From Pseudodonghicola xiamenensis DSM 18339 (GTDB lineage Bacteria > Pseudomonadota > Alphaproteobacteria > Rhodobacterales > Rhodobacteraceae), in NCBI RefSeq assembly GCF_000429365.1, contig NZ_KE386894.1, forward strand, positions 2,238 to 64,055: a DNA stretch of 61,818 nt. The letters run 5' to 3'. Each line of letters begins with the position of its first letter. Position 1 is the first letter of the stretch. Below are positions 46,106 through 55,462 of the stretch, in pieces. Both the position numbers and the translations under genes were made by a program. The notes under the pieces are model-generated. The model was not told the DNA's origin, made no database searches, and worked only from the letters and a program-made list of their open reading frames with translations.

Positions 46106-47292
46106 GGTATCTGATCCATATCGCGGTTTGTGAAATGCGGCGCGACTGGTTGGCGGCGCTGTGTTTCGTGGCTTCGCTGATCGGCGGGCTGACCCCGCTT
46201 CTGCTGATCCTCGCACTGAAGAACGGGGTGATCGACGCGATGGTGGACCGGTTGGTCGAGGATCCGATGAATCGTGAAATCATTGCCGTCGGTTCGGGGC
46301 GTCACGATGCGGCATTCTTCGAGGAACTCGCCGCGCGGCGCGAGGTGGGGTTCGTCATGCCCGCGACGCGCAGCATCAACGCCCTGGCGGATGCGATGCG
46401 CAATCCGTTGGCGCATCGGCTTGAACGATCGGTTCCCCTGATGCCGACCGCGCCGGGGGATCCGTTGGTCGGCGCCGGGCGTATCGTGGGACAAGGCGAA
46501 GTGGCGCTGTCCACCCCGTTGGCGGCACGTCTGGACATCCGTGCCGGGCAGGACCTTGAACTGTTGATCGGTCGGGATATCGGTGGCGACCGGCAGACTG
46601 CAAGGGCGCCTTTGCGCGTGGTGGCGATCTTGCCTCCAGAACGCTACGGGCGCGATCTGGCGCTTGTCTCGCTCGAGGATATGGTGGCTGTTGAGCGCTT
46701 TCGCGACGACGCCGCCGTGTCGGTAGAGGACTGGCAGGCACCGCGGCGGCTGCCCGACACTTTCGCCTCGTTTCGCCTGTTCGCGCGTGGGCTCGAGGAT
46801 CTGGAACCTCTGGCGCAGCACTTGCGGGCACAGGGGATTGAAACCCGGCCGCGGGCGACCAATGCGGTTCTGTTGCTTGGATTTCGAAGCACGCTGTCGA
46901 TGCTCTACGCCGGGATTGCCACGCTGGCGCTGGCCGGCTTCTGGGCCGCCACTGCCGCCAATCTGCGCGGGATGGTCGAACGTCAGCGCCCCAGCTTCAG
47001 CCTGCTGGCCCTGCTGGGGATGCGGCCCCTGGCGCGCCGGATGATCCCGCTGGTGCAGGCGGTCGTGCTGGTGAATGGGGCGATCATCCTGACGCTGGCG
47101 CTGTGCGAGCTCATCATCTTGGGGATCAACGGGGTGTTCCGGCGATCGAGCGCCGAGGCGGTCGCGCATCTGGGCGGGCCGGATATTGCGGCGACGCTTC
47201 TTCTTGGCGGGCTGATCGCGGTGTCGGCCGCCGTTTGGGCCATGCGCGCGATCGACGGCATCGACGCGGCAGAGATATTGACGGAGGGATAG
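46102..47292 (+). CDS. FtsX-type ABC permease, TagS-like
   Basis: A 396-residue membrane protein with an N-terminal segment (about 12-38), a periplasmic domain (about 40-265) and three C-terminal segments (about 272-390), the FtsX/LolC layout. GLTPLLLILALKNGVIDAMVDRL at the first helix, here cited in part, resembles FtsX-like permeases. Coupled to the ATPase gene by a four-base overlap and followed one base later by the TagR-like gene, the same T-S-R order of neighbours as in Pseudomonas tag genes, reversed. Likely a mechanotransmission pair rather than a transporter. Confidence 0.83.
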   Translation: MRYLIHIAVCEMRRDWLAALCFVASLIGGLTPLLLILALKNGVIDAMVDRLVEDPMNREIIAVGSGRHDAAFFEELAARREVGFVMPATRSINALADAMRNPLAHRLERSVPLMPTAPGDPLVGAGRIVGQGEVALSTPLAARLDIRAGQDLELLIGRDIGGDRQTARAPLRVVAILPPERYGRDLALVSLEDMVAVERFRDDAAVSVEDWQAPRRLPDTFASFRLFARGLEDLEPLAQHLRAQGIETRPRATNAVLLLGFRSTLSMLYAGIATLALAGFWAATAANLRGMVERQRPSFSLLALLGMRPLARRMIPLVQAVVLVNGAIILTLALCELIILGINGVFRRSSAEAVAHLGGPDIAATLLLGGLIAVSAAVWAMRAIDGIDAAEILTEG

Positions 47293-47293
47293 G

Positions 47294-48961
47294 ATGTTCG
47301 GTCCGGGATCGGTGGTGAAATACCTGGGGCCGCGCGCGTTCGGTCCTGTGGCGGCGGGCCTTTGCCTGTTCGCCATCTGGGGCGGTGCGGCGCGCGCCCA
47401 GGATGTCGAGTGGAAGGACAGTTATTACAATCCCCAACCTGCCGAAACCGATCTGATCCTGCCGATGCCCTGTGGCGGGGCGATGGCGTTCCGGCGTGTT
47501 GATACGCCCAATCCAGACGGGGCCATCGGCGATGTCACGGTCGTGCTGGGGCGGCAGGACGAGGCCCAGCCGTTTCTGGACGGAGTGCGCCGCAGTTTCG
47601 TCTCTGGACCGTTTTCGGATGGGGGCGGTCTGGCCAAGGGGTATTTCTATATGTCGAAATATGAATTGGCCGCGCCGCAATACGACGTTGTGATGCAATC
47701 GACCTGTCCGGAGAAAAAGCCGAGAAAACGTGATTTCGTTCCGTCGGTTGATCATTCAAAGCTGGATTATGACCTTTTCGCGCAAAGATATACCCTGTGG
47801 TTGATGGCGGAAAATCCAGATTTCCTGCCGATGGTGGGGCAGACGCGGGCGTTTTTGCGTCTGCCATCAGAGGACGAATGGGAATATGCGGCCCGGGGTG
47901 GACTGACACTTGATGATGCGCTGTTCCGGTCTCCGTTGCCAGTGCTGGGCGAGGGGGAACAGATTTCAGAATATGTCGCTTATGGTGGCGCTGACAGCGC
48001 CAGCGGCAAGCTCCAGATTATCGGGACGCTGAAACCAAATCCGATCGGTTTGCACGACATGCTGGGGAATGCCGCGGAAATAGTCGAGACGCCGTTTTCC
48101 ATGGTGCGGCATGGGCGGCTGCACGGCCAGGTCGGCGGATATGTCAAACGCGGCGGCGATGCGCGGACACCGATCGGCAGCCTGACATTGGCCACCCGGT
48201 TCGAGGTGCCCCCCTATGATACCATCTCGGGTAAGCCTACCGCCGATCGGTATACGGGAACCCGGTTGGTCCTGTCCGGGCTGGCGATCACTTCGCCCGA
48301 GCAGGGCGAGGCGATGATTGCCGCGCTCGACGCTCTGGCGCAGCCGGATCCGGGGACGCAGGCCGCCGCCACGGAACAGGAGGCGCTGGCGCTGCTGGCC
48401 GATCTGTCCGACAGGGCCACCAGTGCACGCGAACGGGGCCAGATCGCACGGATCCGGGCGGTTCTCGATGCGGCGCAGGCGGAACGCAACACCCAGCGCG
48501 ACCGGTCGATCCGCTTGATCATGTCCTCTTCGGTTCTGGTCTGCGATCAGGCTGTTCAGCGCTATCTCAACGCGCTGGCGATCGGCCTGCTGCTGCCCGA
48601 TTACGATCTGATGGAACGCGACGCGCTGAACAGTGCCGATCCGCAACTGCTGCAAGAGGTGCGCGAGCAGCGGCAGGCGGCGCTGGATCAGTTCAACGCG
48701 CTCGATGGCAAGGCGATGGGGAATGTGATCGACTACGCCAATTTCGTCGAAGGGCTCGCCTCGGAATATTCCGCCGATCTGTTGCAGCGGCAACTGGATT
48801 TCATGTGGCCGGACATGAGGCAGAGATCGGCGCGCCGGGTATCGTGCATGACGTTGCTTGAAGAACATCTCGATTTGCGCCGCCGCGAAGGGTTTGCCGA
48901 TCCCTCCGTCATTTCGGGCGCTTTCAGAGATGTCGCCATCGAATTTGCAAAGCAGGAATAG
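47294..48961 (+). CDS. Exported formylglycine-enzyme-like (SUMF1) protein, TagR-like
   Basis: A 555-residue protein with a signal peptide (about 1-36). A FGE/SUMF1-type fold covers about 50-340: KGYFYMSKYELAAPQYDVV, RLPSEDEWEYAARGG near 192 and IGLHDMLGNAAEIVE near 250 are family landmarks. A helical C-terminal domain (about 340-555) has no family I recognise. The sulfatase-activating Cys pair is not evident, so it is probably a non-enzymatic regulator like TagR, which promotes PpkA activity in the periplasm. One base after the permease stop, so co-translated. Confidence 0.82.
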   Translation: MFGPGSVVKYLGPRAFGPVAAGLCLFAIWGGAARAQDVEWKDSYYNPQPAETDLILPMPCGGAMAFRRVDTPNPDGAIGDVTVVLGRQDEAQPFLDGVRRSFVSGPFSDGGGLAKGYFYMSKYELAAPQYDVVMQSTCPEKKPRKRDFVPSVDHSKLDYDLFAQRYTLWLMAENPDFLPMVGQTRAFLRLPSEDEWEYAARGGLTLDDALFRSPLPVLGEGEQISEYVAYGGADSASGKLQIIGTLKPNPIGLHDMLGNAAEIVETPFSMVRHGRLHGQVGGYVKRGGDARTPIGSLTLATRFEVPPYDTISGKPTADRYTGTRLVLSGLAITSPEQGEAMIAALDALAQPDPGTQAAATEQEALALLADLSDRATSARERGQIARIRAVLDAAQAERNTQRDRSIRLIMSSSVLVCDQAVQRYLNALAIGLLLPDYDLMERDALNSADPQLLQEVREQRQAALDQFNALDGKAMGNVIDYANFVEGLASEYSADLLQRQLDFMWPDMRQRSARRVSCMTLLEEHLDLRRREGFADPSVISGAFRDVAIEFAKQE

Positions 48962-48970
48962 GAGGCGTCT

Positions 48971-49243
48971 ATGCGCGATGCTTTGAATAAGTCTCTTGAA
49001 ATATTGATCTGGATTGCGACCGCGATAATGGTTCTGATGTCATGTTATGTGGGGGCAATGATTATCCGCGGTATTGCGTCGGTGCCCGGGACCGGTGTTC
49101 TTGAGATATTGGGTGGCATACTTTTCATTGTATTCGGAATTACCATGTCCTGCGTTTTTGCCGGCATCTGTTTTCAAATCATGGATATTCGACGTTTCAC
49201 CAAACATGCGGCCTTTGCCCTGCGTGGGCGGCCGCAGGGATAA
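48971..49243 (+). CDS. Small two-segment membrane protein
   Basis: A 90-residue protein with two membrane segments (about 9-33 and 42-68) and a basic tail (RRFTKHAAFALRGRPQG). No family recognised. Preceded by AGGAGG and sandwiched without gaps between the TagR-like and second kinase genes, so clearly part of the operon. Less GC-rich than its neighbours. Possibly a membrane partner of the kinase. Confidence 0.75.
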   Translation: MRDALNKSLEILIWIATAIMVLMSCYVGAMIIRGIASVPGTGVLEILGGILFIVFGITMSCVFAGICFQIMDIRRFTKHAAFALRGRPQG

Positions 49244-49249
49244 GGAAAA

Positions 49250-50629
49250 ATGATGGAACATTCGGTGTTTGGTCTGAAGCCGGGGGTGTTGATCCAGAAT
49301 ACCTACCGGATCGAGTCATTGCTTGGCGAAGGGGGGATGGGCGCCACCTTTCGGGCAACGAATGTGGCGACGGGACATGCCGTGGCAGTCAAGGTCATGA
49401 CGCCGGCCTTCGCGGCCAACAAGCGTGCGGTAGATCTGTTTCGGCGGGAATCCAACCTGTTGCGGTCGGTGCGCAATGACGCGGTAATCGGTTATGAGAC
49501 CACATTGCTGGACAATGATGGCCGGCTGTTTCTGGTGATGGAATATGCCGATGGAAAGCCATTGTCCTATTACATCAAGAAAGGCGCCCGGCTGGCCTCG
49601 GCCGATGTTCTCGCTCTGGGGCTGCGGCTGGCCGGTGGGCTTGAGGCGATCCATGCGCTTGGCATTGTTCATCGCGATATAGCTCCGGACAACATACTTA
49701 TTGTAAACGAAAATATAAAAAACGCCAAGCTGATCGACTTCGGTCTGGCCTCCAGTGATGTCGGATCGGAAAAGTCGATCATCGGTGATAGTTTCGCCGG
49801 CAAACTCAGCTATTGCGCGCCCGAACAGCTTGGTCTGTTCGGTAACAAGGCCCAGGGCGCGACCGATGTCTACGCTCTGGGGTTGGTGCTGATGAAGGCC
49901 GCGGGGCTGGCGGTGCCGGGCGAGGGCAAGGGGTTCTCTGCGCTGGAATTCCGGCGCGCGGACATCGAGATTTCGGATCCGCGGATCTCCCCGGTTCTGG
50001 CGCGTGCGCTCGAGGCCATGCTGAAGGCGGATCCGGCGGATCGAGTGACCGAGCTGTCGGCGCTGTTCACCACCGCGCTCGAGGATGAGGAAAAGCGACA
50101 GCTCGGCGCGCAACCTCCGCGCAAGGACAGTGCCAAACCGGCCGGGGACAAGGGCATGACGGCGCCGGAACAGGCCCAGGCGACGGGCCGCGCCGTGCCG
50201 AGGGATCGGATATTGATCCCGGTCCTGGTGGTGGCGGGCTTGGTGGCCGCGGTGTTGGTCGGCAGCGTGACGCTCTCTCTGGACCGGGCGCAGAGCGGAC
50301 CAGGCGAGGATGTCAAAACCGCGCGTGAGGCCCTTGCGGCCGACGATCCGCTGCGCGAGGTCACGACGCTGATCCAGAGCGGAACGACCGAGAATCTGAA
50401 CGCGGCTCTGGCGGCCTTGATGGCCTACCAGGGCGATGCGGCCAATCCGATGCCGGATCGTCAGCGCGCCGCGATCCTGATCGCCCGGATGTATGACCCG
50501 GCAACCTACGACACGGCCAGTTCGCCGTTCGCGGCGCCGAACCCGGCCGCCGCGCGCCGCTATTACAAACTGGCCGCGGCTCTCGGCTCGGACGAGGCGC
50601 AGCGCGCCCTCAGCCGGCTTTCACAGTAA
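49250..50629 (+). CDS. Ser/Thr protein kinase 2, PpkA-like with periplasmic tail
   Basis: A 459-residue membrane kinase. The kinase domain (about 18-280) has the Gly loop GEGGMGATF, ATP Lys K48 in VAVKVM, catalytic loop VHRDIAPDNIL, DFG near 163, and APEQL. The usual catalytic-loop Lys (HRDxKPxN) is Ala, seen in some bacterial kinases. A membrane segment (about 321-344) precedes a periplasmic tail with Sel1/TPR-like helices (RYYKLAAALGSDEAQRAL). With the SH3-VWA gene directly after, it looks like the kinase half of a split PpkA. Confidence 0.88.
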   Translation: MMEHSVFGLKPGVLIQNTYRIESLLGEGGMGATFRATNVATGHAVAVKVMTPAFAANKRAVDLFRRESNLLRSVRNDAVIGYETTLLDNDGRLFLVMEYADGKPLSYYIKKGARLASADVLALGLRLAGGLEAIHALGIVHRDIAPDNILIVNENIKNAKLIDFGLASSDVGSEKSIIGDSFAGKLSYCAPEQLGLFGNKAQGATDVYALGLVLMKAAGLAVPGEGKGFSALEFRRADIEISDPRISPVLARALEAMLKADPADRVTELSALFTTALEDEEKRQLGAQPPRKDSAKPAGDKGMTAPEQAQATGRAVPRDRILIPVLVVAGLVAAVLVGSVTLSLDRAQSGPGEDVKTAREALAADDPLREVTTLIQSGTTENLNAALAALMAYQGDAANPMPDRQRAAILIARMYDPATYDTASSPFAAPNPAAARRYYKLAAALGSDEAQRALSRLSQ

Positions 50630-50639
50630 AGGATACATC

Positions 50640-52574
50640 ATGCGCCGTCTTCATCTGGTTACCCTGCTGATCTCGCTGATGGAGGGCGTGGTGCCAGTGG
50701 CTTCGCAGGCCCAGACCCCTCTCATCATGGAAGGGAAGTCGACGCTGTATCAGCGTGTCCTGGTGCGCGAAGGCAGCCCGCGCTATGCGGCGCCGGGAAC
50801 AAGTGGCGGGGGCAGCGTGCTGTCGCTTCAGGCGCTCTGGGTCTATGGCCGTCAGGAGGGCTGGGTACAGGTGGGCCCGGACGATGGCGGCGCCGGGCTT
50901 TTCTGGTTGCCCGAGACCGCGGTGATCGACTGGAAACAGAACATCGTCGCGACCTTTGAAGGATCGGAAAACGTCGGTCGGGTGCTGTTCTTCAAGGATT
51001 TCGACAGTGCCTATGATGTGGTGGAATCCGAAGAGCCGGGGTACGACGCGGGGCAATTGCGGCAAGAGGCCCAGATCGCGGAACGTGGCGGTGCACCGTC
51101 CGAGACGCTGGTGGCTCTGGGCCCGCGCGAATTGGTCGATCTGCGCAAGAACCTCTATGTCATGCCGATTTTGGAGTCCGAGGAGGCGGTGTTCGAAAAC
51201 GGTGCCTTCGTCAATCTTCTGAAGGTTGCCGTGGCGCGGGCGGCTCCGGCCGACAGGGCGCTGATCGCCCCGGCGCCGCAGGGAGAGGGGGCGATCCGGG
51301 AAAATTACCGGGCCGCGGTGGTGTTCGTGGTCGATACCACGGTTTCCATGCAGCCCTATATCAACGCGACGCGCGACGCGCTTGAGGATATATTCGATCA
51401 GGTCAGCAGGTCGAATGCGGGGGATGTGATTTCCTTCGGGCTGATCGGGTATCGGGACAACCTCAAGGCCGCGCCGGGGCTGGAATACGATGCCAAGACC
51501 TTCGTGAACCTGCAGGACGGGCAGTCACCCCAGAAGTTCCGTGAAGGGATTTCGCGGATGGCGGAAGCGCGCGAGAGCTCGGTCAATTTCCGGGAAGACG
51601 CCTATGCCGGGGTCGACTACGCGCTCTCGGCGATGAACTGGGAGGGCTTCGGAGCGCGCTTCATCGTGCTGGTCACCGATGCCGGCCCGCGTGAGGCCAA
51701 CGATAAGTTGTCCACCACGGGCCTGAGCGCGGCGGGCCTGAATTCCATCGTCCGAGAACGGCTCGGTGCCGCGATCGCGGTGATGCATCTGCGCACGCCG
51801 CGGGGCAAGAACGATCATGCCAGCGCCGAGGCGGCATATCGAGAACTGACCAGCCTGCCCAATCTGCCGCCGCTCTATTTCCCGATCGAAAAGGGCGATC
51901 CGGACAAGTACCGCGATAGCGCGCGCGGGGTGGCGCAGTTGATCGTGGATCAGGTTGTCGGGTTCCGGGGCCCGCCCGGCGATGCGCCGGAGCCGCGTGG
52001 CGCCGATGACAGTCCGCTGGCCTCGGTCGGCCGGTCGATGCAGCTTGCCTATCTTGGAACCCAGACCAGGGTGAGGGCGCCCGATGTCTTCGAGGCGGTC
52101 GTCGCCGATCGGGATTTCGAGCGCACGGGGTTGAAGCCGCTGTCGATCCGGCTGCTGATCTCGAAACTGGAATTGAGCGATCTTGAGCAGGCGCTGCGGC
52201 TGATCATCGAAAAGGCCGAGGAAAATGTGATCGACCCGGACAAGTTTTTTGCCCAGGTTCTGGGCGCGGCTGCGGACATGAGCCGTCGTCCCGAGCAGAT
52301 CGCCGGACGGGCGACGGGCAGTCTCGCACAGGCGGTGGCGATCGACGAATATCTCGACGGGTTGCCTTATAAATCGCGGATCATGGCGATTACCGAAGAT
52401 GACTGGGTGAGGATGTCGATCTCGGAACAACAGACCGTGGTGAATGAGCTTTACGAAAAGATCGAACGCTATCGGCGCTATAACGAGGCAACGGATGCCT
52501 GGGTCGATTACATGGGGGCAGGCAGCGACGCCGCGACGCTGGTTTATCCGATGCCGCTGGACGATTTGCCCTGA
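50640..52574 (+). CDS. Exported SH3-VWA protein, PpkA C-terminal-like
   Basis: A 644-residue protein with a signal peptide (about 1-25, ending SQAQ). An SH3-like domain (about 35-100, VWVYGRQEGWVQVG-like strand) is followed by a VWA domain (about 220-440) with AAVVFVVDTTVSMQPYI as the metal-site start and IVLVTDAGPREAND later. The C-terminal 190 residues are helical. The DTTxSM-type VWA is the kind fused to the kinase in Pseudomonas PpkA; here it is a separate secreted protein. Start taken for the signal peptide, 10 bp after the kinase stop. Last gene of the cluster. Confidence 0.82.
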   Translation: MRRLHLVTLLISLMEGVVPVASQAQTPLIMEGKSTLYQRVLVREGSPRYAAPGTSGGGSVLSLQALWVYGRQEGWVQVGPDDGGAGLFWLPETAVIDWKQNIVATFEGSENVGRVLFFKDFDSAYDVVESEEPGYDAGQLRQEAQIAERGGAPSETLVALGPRELVDLRKNLYVMPILESEEAVFENGAFVNLLKVAVARAAPADRALIAPAPQGEGAIRENYRAAVVFVVDTTVSMQPYINATRDALEDIFDQVSRSNAGDVISFGLIGYRDNLKAAPGLEYDAKTFVNLQDGQSPQKFREGISRMAEARESSVNFREDAYAGVDYALSAMNWEGFGARFIVLVTDAGPREANDKLSTTGLSAAGLNSIVRERLGAAIAVMHLRTPRGKNDHASAEAAYRELTSLPNLPPLYFPIEKGDPDKYRDSARGVAQLIVDQVVGFRGPPGDAPEPRGADDSPLASVGRSMQLAYLGTQTRVRAPDVFEAVVADRDFERTGLKPLSIRLLISKLELSDLEQALRLIIEKAEENVIDPDKFFAQVLGAAADMSRRPEQIAGRATGSLAQAVAIDEYLDGLPYKSRIMAITEDDWVRMSISEQQTVVNELYEKIERYRRYNEATDAWVDYMGAGSDAATLVYPMPLDDLP

Positions 52575-52893
52575 TCCATGACGTTGATTGAGGGATGCGC
52601 GGCCCGTGCCATCCGCGATTGTGCCGATAGCCTCAGGCAGGCGGCCTTTGCCGGTACTCATGAGGTTCGGACCAAGTTCACCTGTCATTCTGACCCGGCC
52701 AGCCCGCAGATGGCCGCGCGCGAAGGGCCGGCGGTTTTCATCTGGCCCTGCTGATGGTCTGTATAACGGCTGGCCGGTGTCACAGGGCCAAGCTCTATGG
52801 TTTCCATCCGATGACTGTCCTTGCCCTGGCGATCAGCTTGCGATGGGTATGGGCTTGGGCCTAGGTTCGCCCTGGGGTTGAAGGGGCGTTGAC
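52575..52893. other. Intergenic region upstream of cas3
   Basis: These 319 bp hold no gene I can support. A TATAAC hexamer at 52762-52767 is a possible -10 element for the cas operon but has no good -35 partner. A short GGATG/CATCC dyad near 52592-52615 may serve as terminator for the preceding cluster. An AAGGGG ribosome site precedes cas3. Confidence 0.4.
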
Positions 52894-55389
52894 ATGCGGG
52901 ACCTATTGAACTGGCCGGGCAAGAGCGCCCCGGATGTGGGCGGGGTGGAGCATCCAGCGGTCTATCACATGCTGGATGTGGCTGCGGTGGCGGAACGGCT
53001 GATCGCGCCTTTTGGCCTTGATGCTCCCCAGCGGGACGCCTTGGTGTTCCTGATCGCGCTGCACGATCTGGGCAAGATCAGCGAAGGGTTTCGTGCCATG
53101 CTGCGCGGCGAGGCGGCAGGTGGGGGCCCTCGTCATTGGCAGGTGAGCGAGGTCTTGTTGCGCCATCACGATGATCTGCTCGCAACCCGTCTCGGCTGTG
53201 CGCCCCATCGCCGTGCCGCGCTTTATGCGGCAGTGGCGGGGCACCACGGGCGGCCTTCCGATCTGGCCTTGCCGATCGGGCGCCACCATCCGGCCCGCCA
53301 TGGTCCGCAAGACGTGGCGCTGAAACTGGCTGGAACCGGCGTGGCCGTTGCGCGCGAGGTGATCGCGGCCTTTGCGGCCCTTTGGCCTGGGGCTTCGCTC
53401 GATGGGCTGTCCCTGGAACAGGCGCAGAGGCTGAGCTGGTGGCTTGCAGGGCTGTGCACCACCGCCGATTGGATCGGATCCAACACGGACTGGTTTGCGC
53501 CGAATGCGCAGGCGATGCCGTTGTCTGCCTATCTTGCCCAGGCCCGCCTGACGGCGGTCGAGGCGGTGGAAGGTGCGGGGCTTGGTGGCTGCGATCTGCG
53601 CCAGGGGCCGCTGTTCGATTTCGCGCCGCGTCCGATGCAGGAGGCCTGCGCGCAGGTGCCGCTGCCGGAGGGACCGATGCTGGCGGTGATCGAGGACGAG
53701 ACCGGTGCCGGCAAGACCGAGGCCGCGCTGTTGCTGGCGCAGCGGATGCTGGCCGCGGGCAAGGGGCGGGGGCTGTTCTTCGCGCTGCCGACGATGGCCA
53801 CGGCGGATGCAATGTTCGAACGCGCGGCTGGGGTGGTGGGGCGGATGTTCGACGCGCCTCGGGTGACCTTGGCGCATGGGCGCGCGGGATTGTCGGTGGC
53901 GTTCCGGGACATCCAGCAGGGCCGCGCCGACAGCCCCGACGATGTGACCTGTACCGACTGGCTGGCGCAGAGCCGCAGGCGCGCGCTCTTGGCCGATGTC
54001 GGTGTGGGCACGATCGACCAGGCCTTGTTGGCGGTGCTGCCGGTGAAATTCCAGACACTGCGTTATTTCGGGCTGTCGTCCAAGATCCTGATCGTCGACG
54101 AGGTGCATGAATTGGGGGAGCCCTATATCGGGGCCGAGCTGGAGGCGCTGTTGCGGATGCATCGGGCGGCGGGTGGCTCGGCCATCCTGCTGACTGCGAC
54201 GCTGCCCGTGGCGCAGCGGGCAAAGCTGCTGGCGGTCTATGACGGACAGGCCCCGAGCCCTACCTATCCGGCCTTGACCGTGGCGGGGGGCGCGGCGGTC
54301 TCGGATTTTCCACAGGCGACCGGGTCGAAGGGGCCGGTCCGGGTGGTGCGGCTCGGGCGGATGGACGAGGCTGTCGAGGTGATTTCCGGGGCGGCGGCGC
54401 GCGGGGCGGCCTGTGTCTGGGTGCGCAACTCCGTGGATGATGCGATCGCGGCGGTACAGGCCCTGCAGGAGGCTGGGATCGAGGCCGATCTGCTGCACGC
54501 GCGTTTTGCGCTTGGCGATCGCAAGCGCATCGAGGCGGCGGCCCGAGGCCGGTTCGGGAAAGACGGCAGAGGCCGCGCGGGTCGGGTGCTGGTCGGAACC
54601 CAGGTTCTGGAATCCTCGCTCGATTTCGACTTCGACGTGATGGTGAGTGATCTGGCACCGATGGCGGCGCTGGTGCAGCGGGCCGGGCGGCTGTGGCGGC
54701 ATATGGCCGAACGCCCGCAGGCCATACGCCCGGTGCCGGCACCGATCTTGCACGTGCTGGCGCCCGATCCGGCGCAGGTGTCCGATGATCGCTGGCTTCA
54801 GGGTGTCCTGGGTGGCGGGGCCTTTGTCTATCCGCTGGCGGATCAGTGGCGCACGGCGGATCATCTGTTCCGTGTGGGCGAAATCACCGCGCCTTCGGGG
54901 CTGCGCGCGTTGATCGAGGCTGTGCATGGCGCCGGCGCGCGCGATGTGCCGCAGGCACTGGAGGCTGCTGAGCTCCGAACCGAAGGGGAGGGTGCTGCCG
55001 CCCGCGGCCATGCGGCGCAGAACATCGTCGATTTCGCCGCCGGCTATCGTGCTGGCGGGCGGGCGAATGATGACGCCCGATATCCCACCCGGCTTGGAGA
55101 AGAGCAACAGACTCTCGTGCTGGCGCGGTACGACGGGGCAGGCGGGTTGCAGCCCTGGATCGCGGGGTCCGAGGGCTGGGCCCTGTCCGAAGTGTCAGCC
55201 AGTCGCAAGCGTCTGGCGCGGTTCGACCTGCCGGATCAGGATGCCCCCGAGATCGTCGCGCTGACCCGGGACTGGCCGGAGTGGAAGCGCGCGGCCTTGC
55301 GGATTTGCCCGGTGGCCGGCGACGGCACGATCTGCCCGGGCTTGCGTTATGAGACTGAGATGGGCTTGGTCCTGGAGGTAAAAAGTTGA
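52894..55389 (+). CDS. cas3: Type I-E CRISPR helicase-nuclease Cas3
   Basis: An 831-residue fusion of HD nuclease and superfamily 2 helicase. HD motif ALHDLGK (H57-D58) and further His in VAGHHGRP; helicase Walker A DETGAGKT (K274), Walker B IVDEVHE (D402; DEVH instead of DEAH/DECH), TATLP, and motif VI QRAGRLWRH. The enzyme degrades DNA opened by Cascade. It is the first gene of the locus; a 73-bp gap then separates it from cas8e, so the Cascade genes may have their own promoter. Confidence 0.95.
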   Translation: MRDLLNWPGKSAPDVGGVEHPAVYHMLDVAAVAERLIAPFGLDAPQRDALVFLIALHDLGKISEGFRAMLRGEAAGGGPRHWQVSEVLLRHHDDLLATRLGCAPHRRAALYAAVAGHHGRPSDLALPIGRHHPARHGPQDVALKLAGTGVAVAREVIAAFAALWPGASLDGLSLEQAQRLSWWLAGLCTTADWIGSNTDWFAPNAQAMPLSAYLAQARLTAVEAVEGAGLGGCDLRQGPLFDFAPRPMQEACAQVPLPEGPMLAVIEDETGAGKTEAALLLAQRMLAAGKGRGLFFALPTMATADAMFERAAGVVGRMFDAPRVTLAHGRAGLSVAFRDIQQGRADSPDDVTCTDWLAQSRRRALLADVGVGTIDQALLAVLPVKFQTLRYFGLSSKILIVDEVHELGEPYIGAELEALLRMHRAAGGSAILLTATLPVAQRAKLLAVYDGQAPSPTYPALTVAGGAAVSDFPQATGSKGPVRVVRLGRMDEAVEVISGAAARGAACVWVRNSVDDAIAAVQALQEAGIEADLLHARFALGDRKRIEAAARGRFGKDGRGRAGRVLVGTQVLESSLDFDFDVMVSDLAPMAALVQRAGRLWRHMAERPQAIRPVPAPILHVLAPDPAQVSDDRWLQGVLGGGAFVYPLADQWRTADHLFRVGEITAPSGLRALIEAVHGAGARDVPQALEAAELRTEGEGAAARGHAAQNIVDFAAGYRAGGRANDDARYPTRLGEEQQTLVLARYDGAGGLQPWIAGSEGWALSEVSASRKRLARFDLPDQDAPEIVALTRDWPEWKRAALRICPVAGDGTICPGLRYETEMGLVLEVKS

Positions 55390-55462
55390 CCACGCAAGAT
55401 AATCCTCAGCTTTACTATAGGCGAGCGAGGTGGTTTTTTCTCAATCATAGCGCGAGGTTTTC

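Noticed and set aside
36438..52574. T6SS structural genes
   Set aside because: Looked for sheath, Hcp, VgrG, ClpV and TssJLM-like proteins because of the PpkA/PppA/Fha/Tag-like set; none of the translated frames fits.
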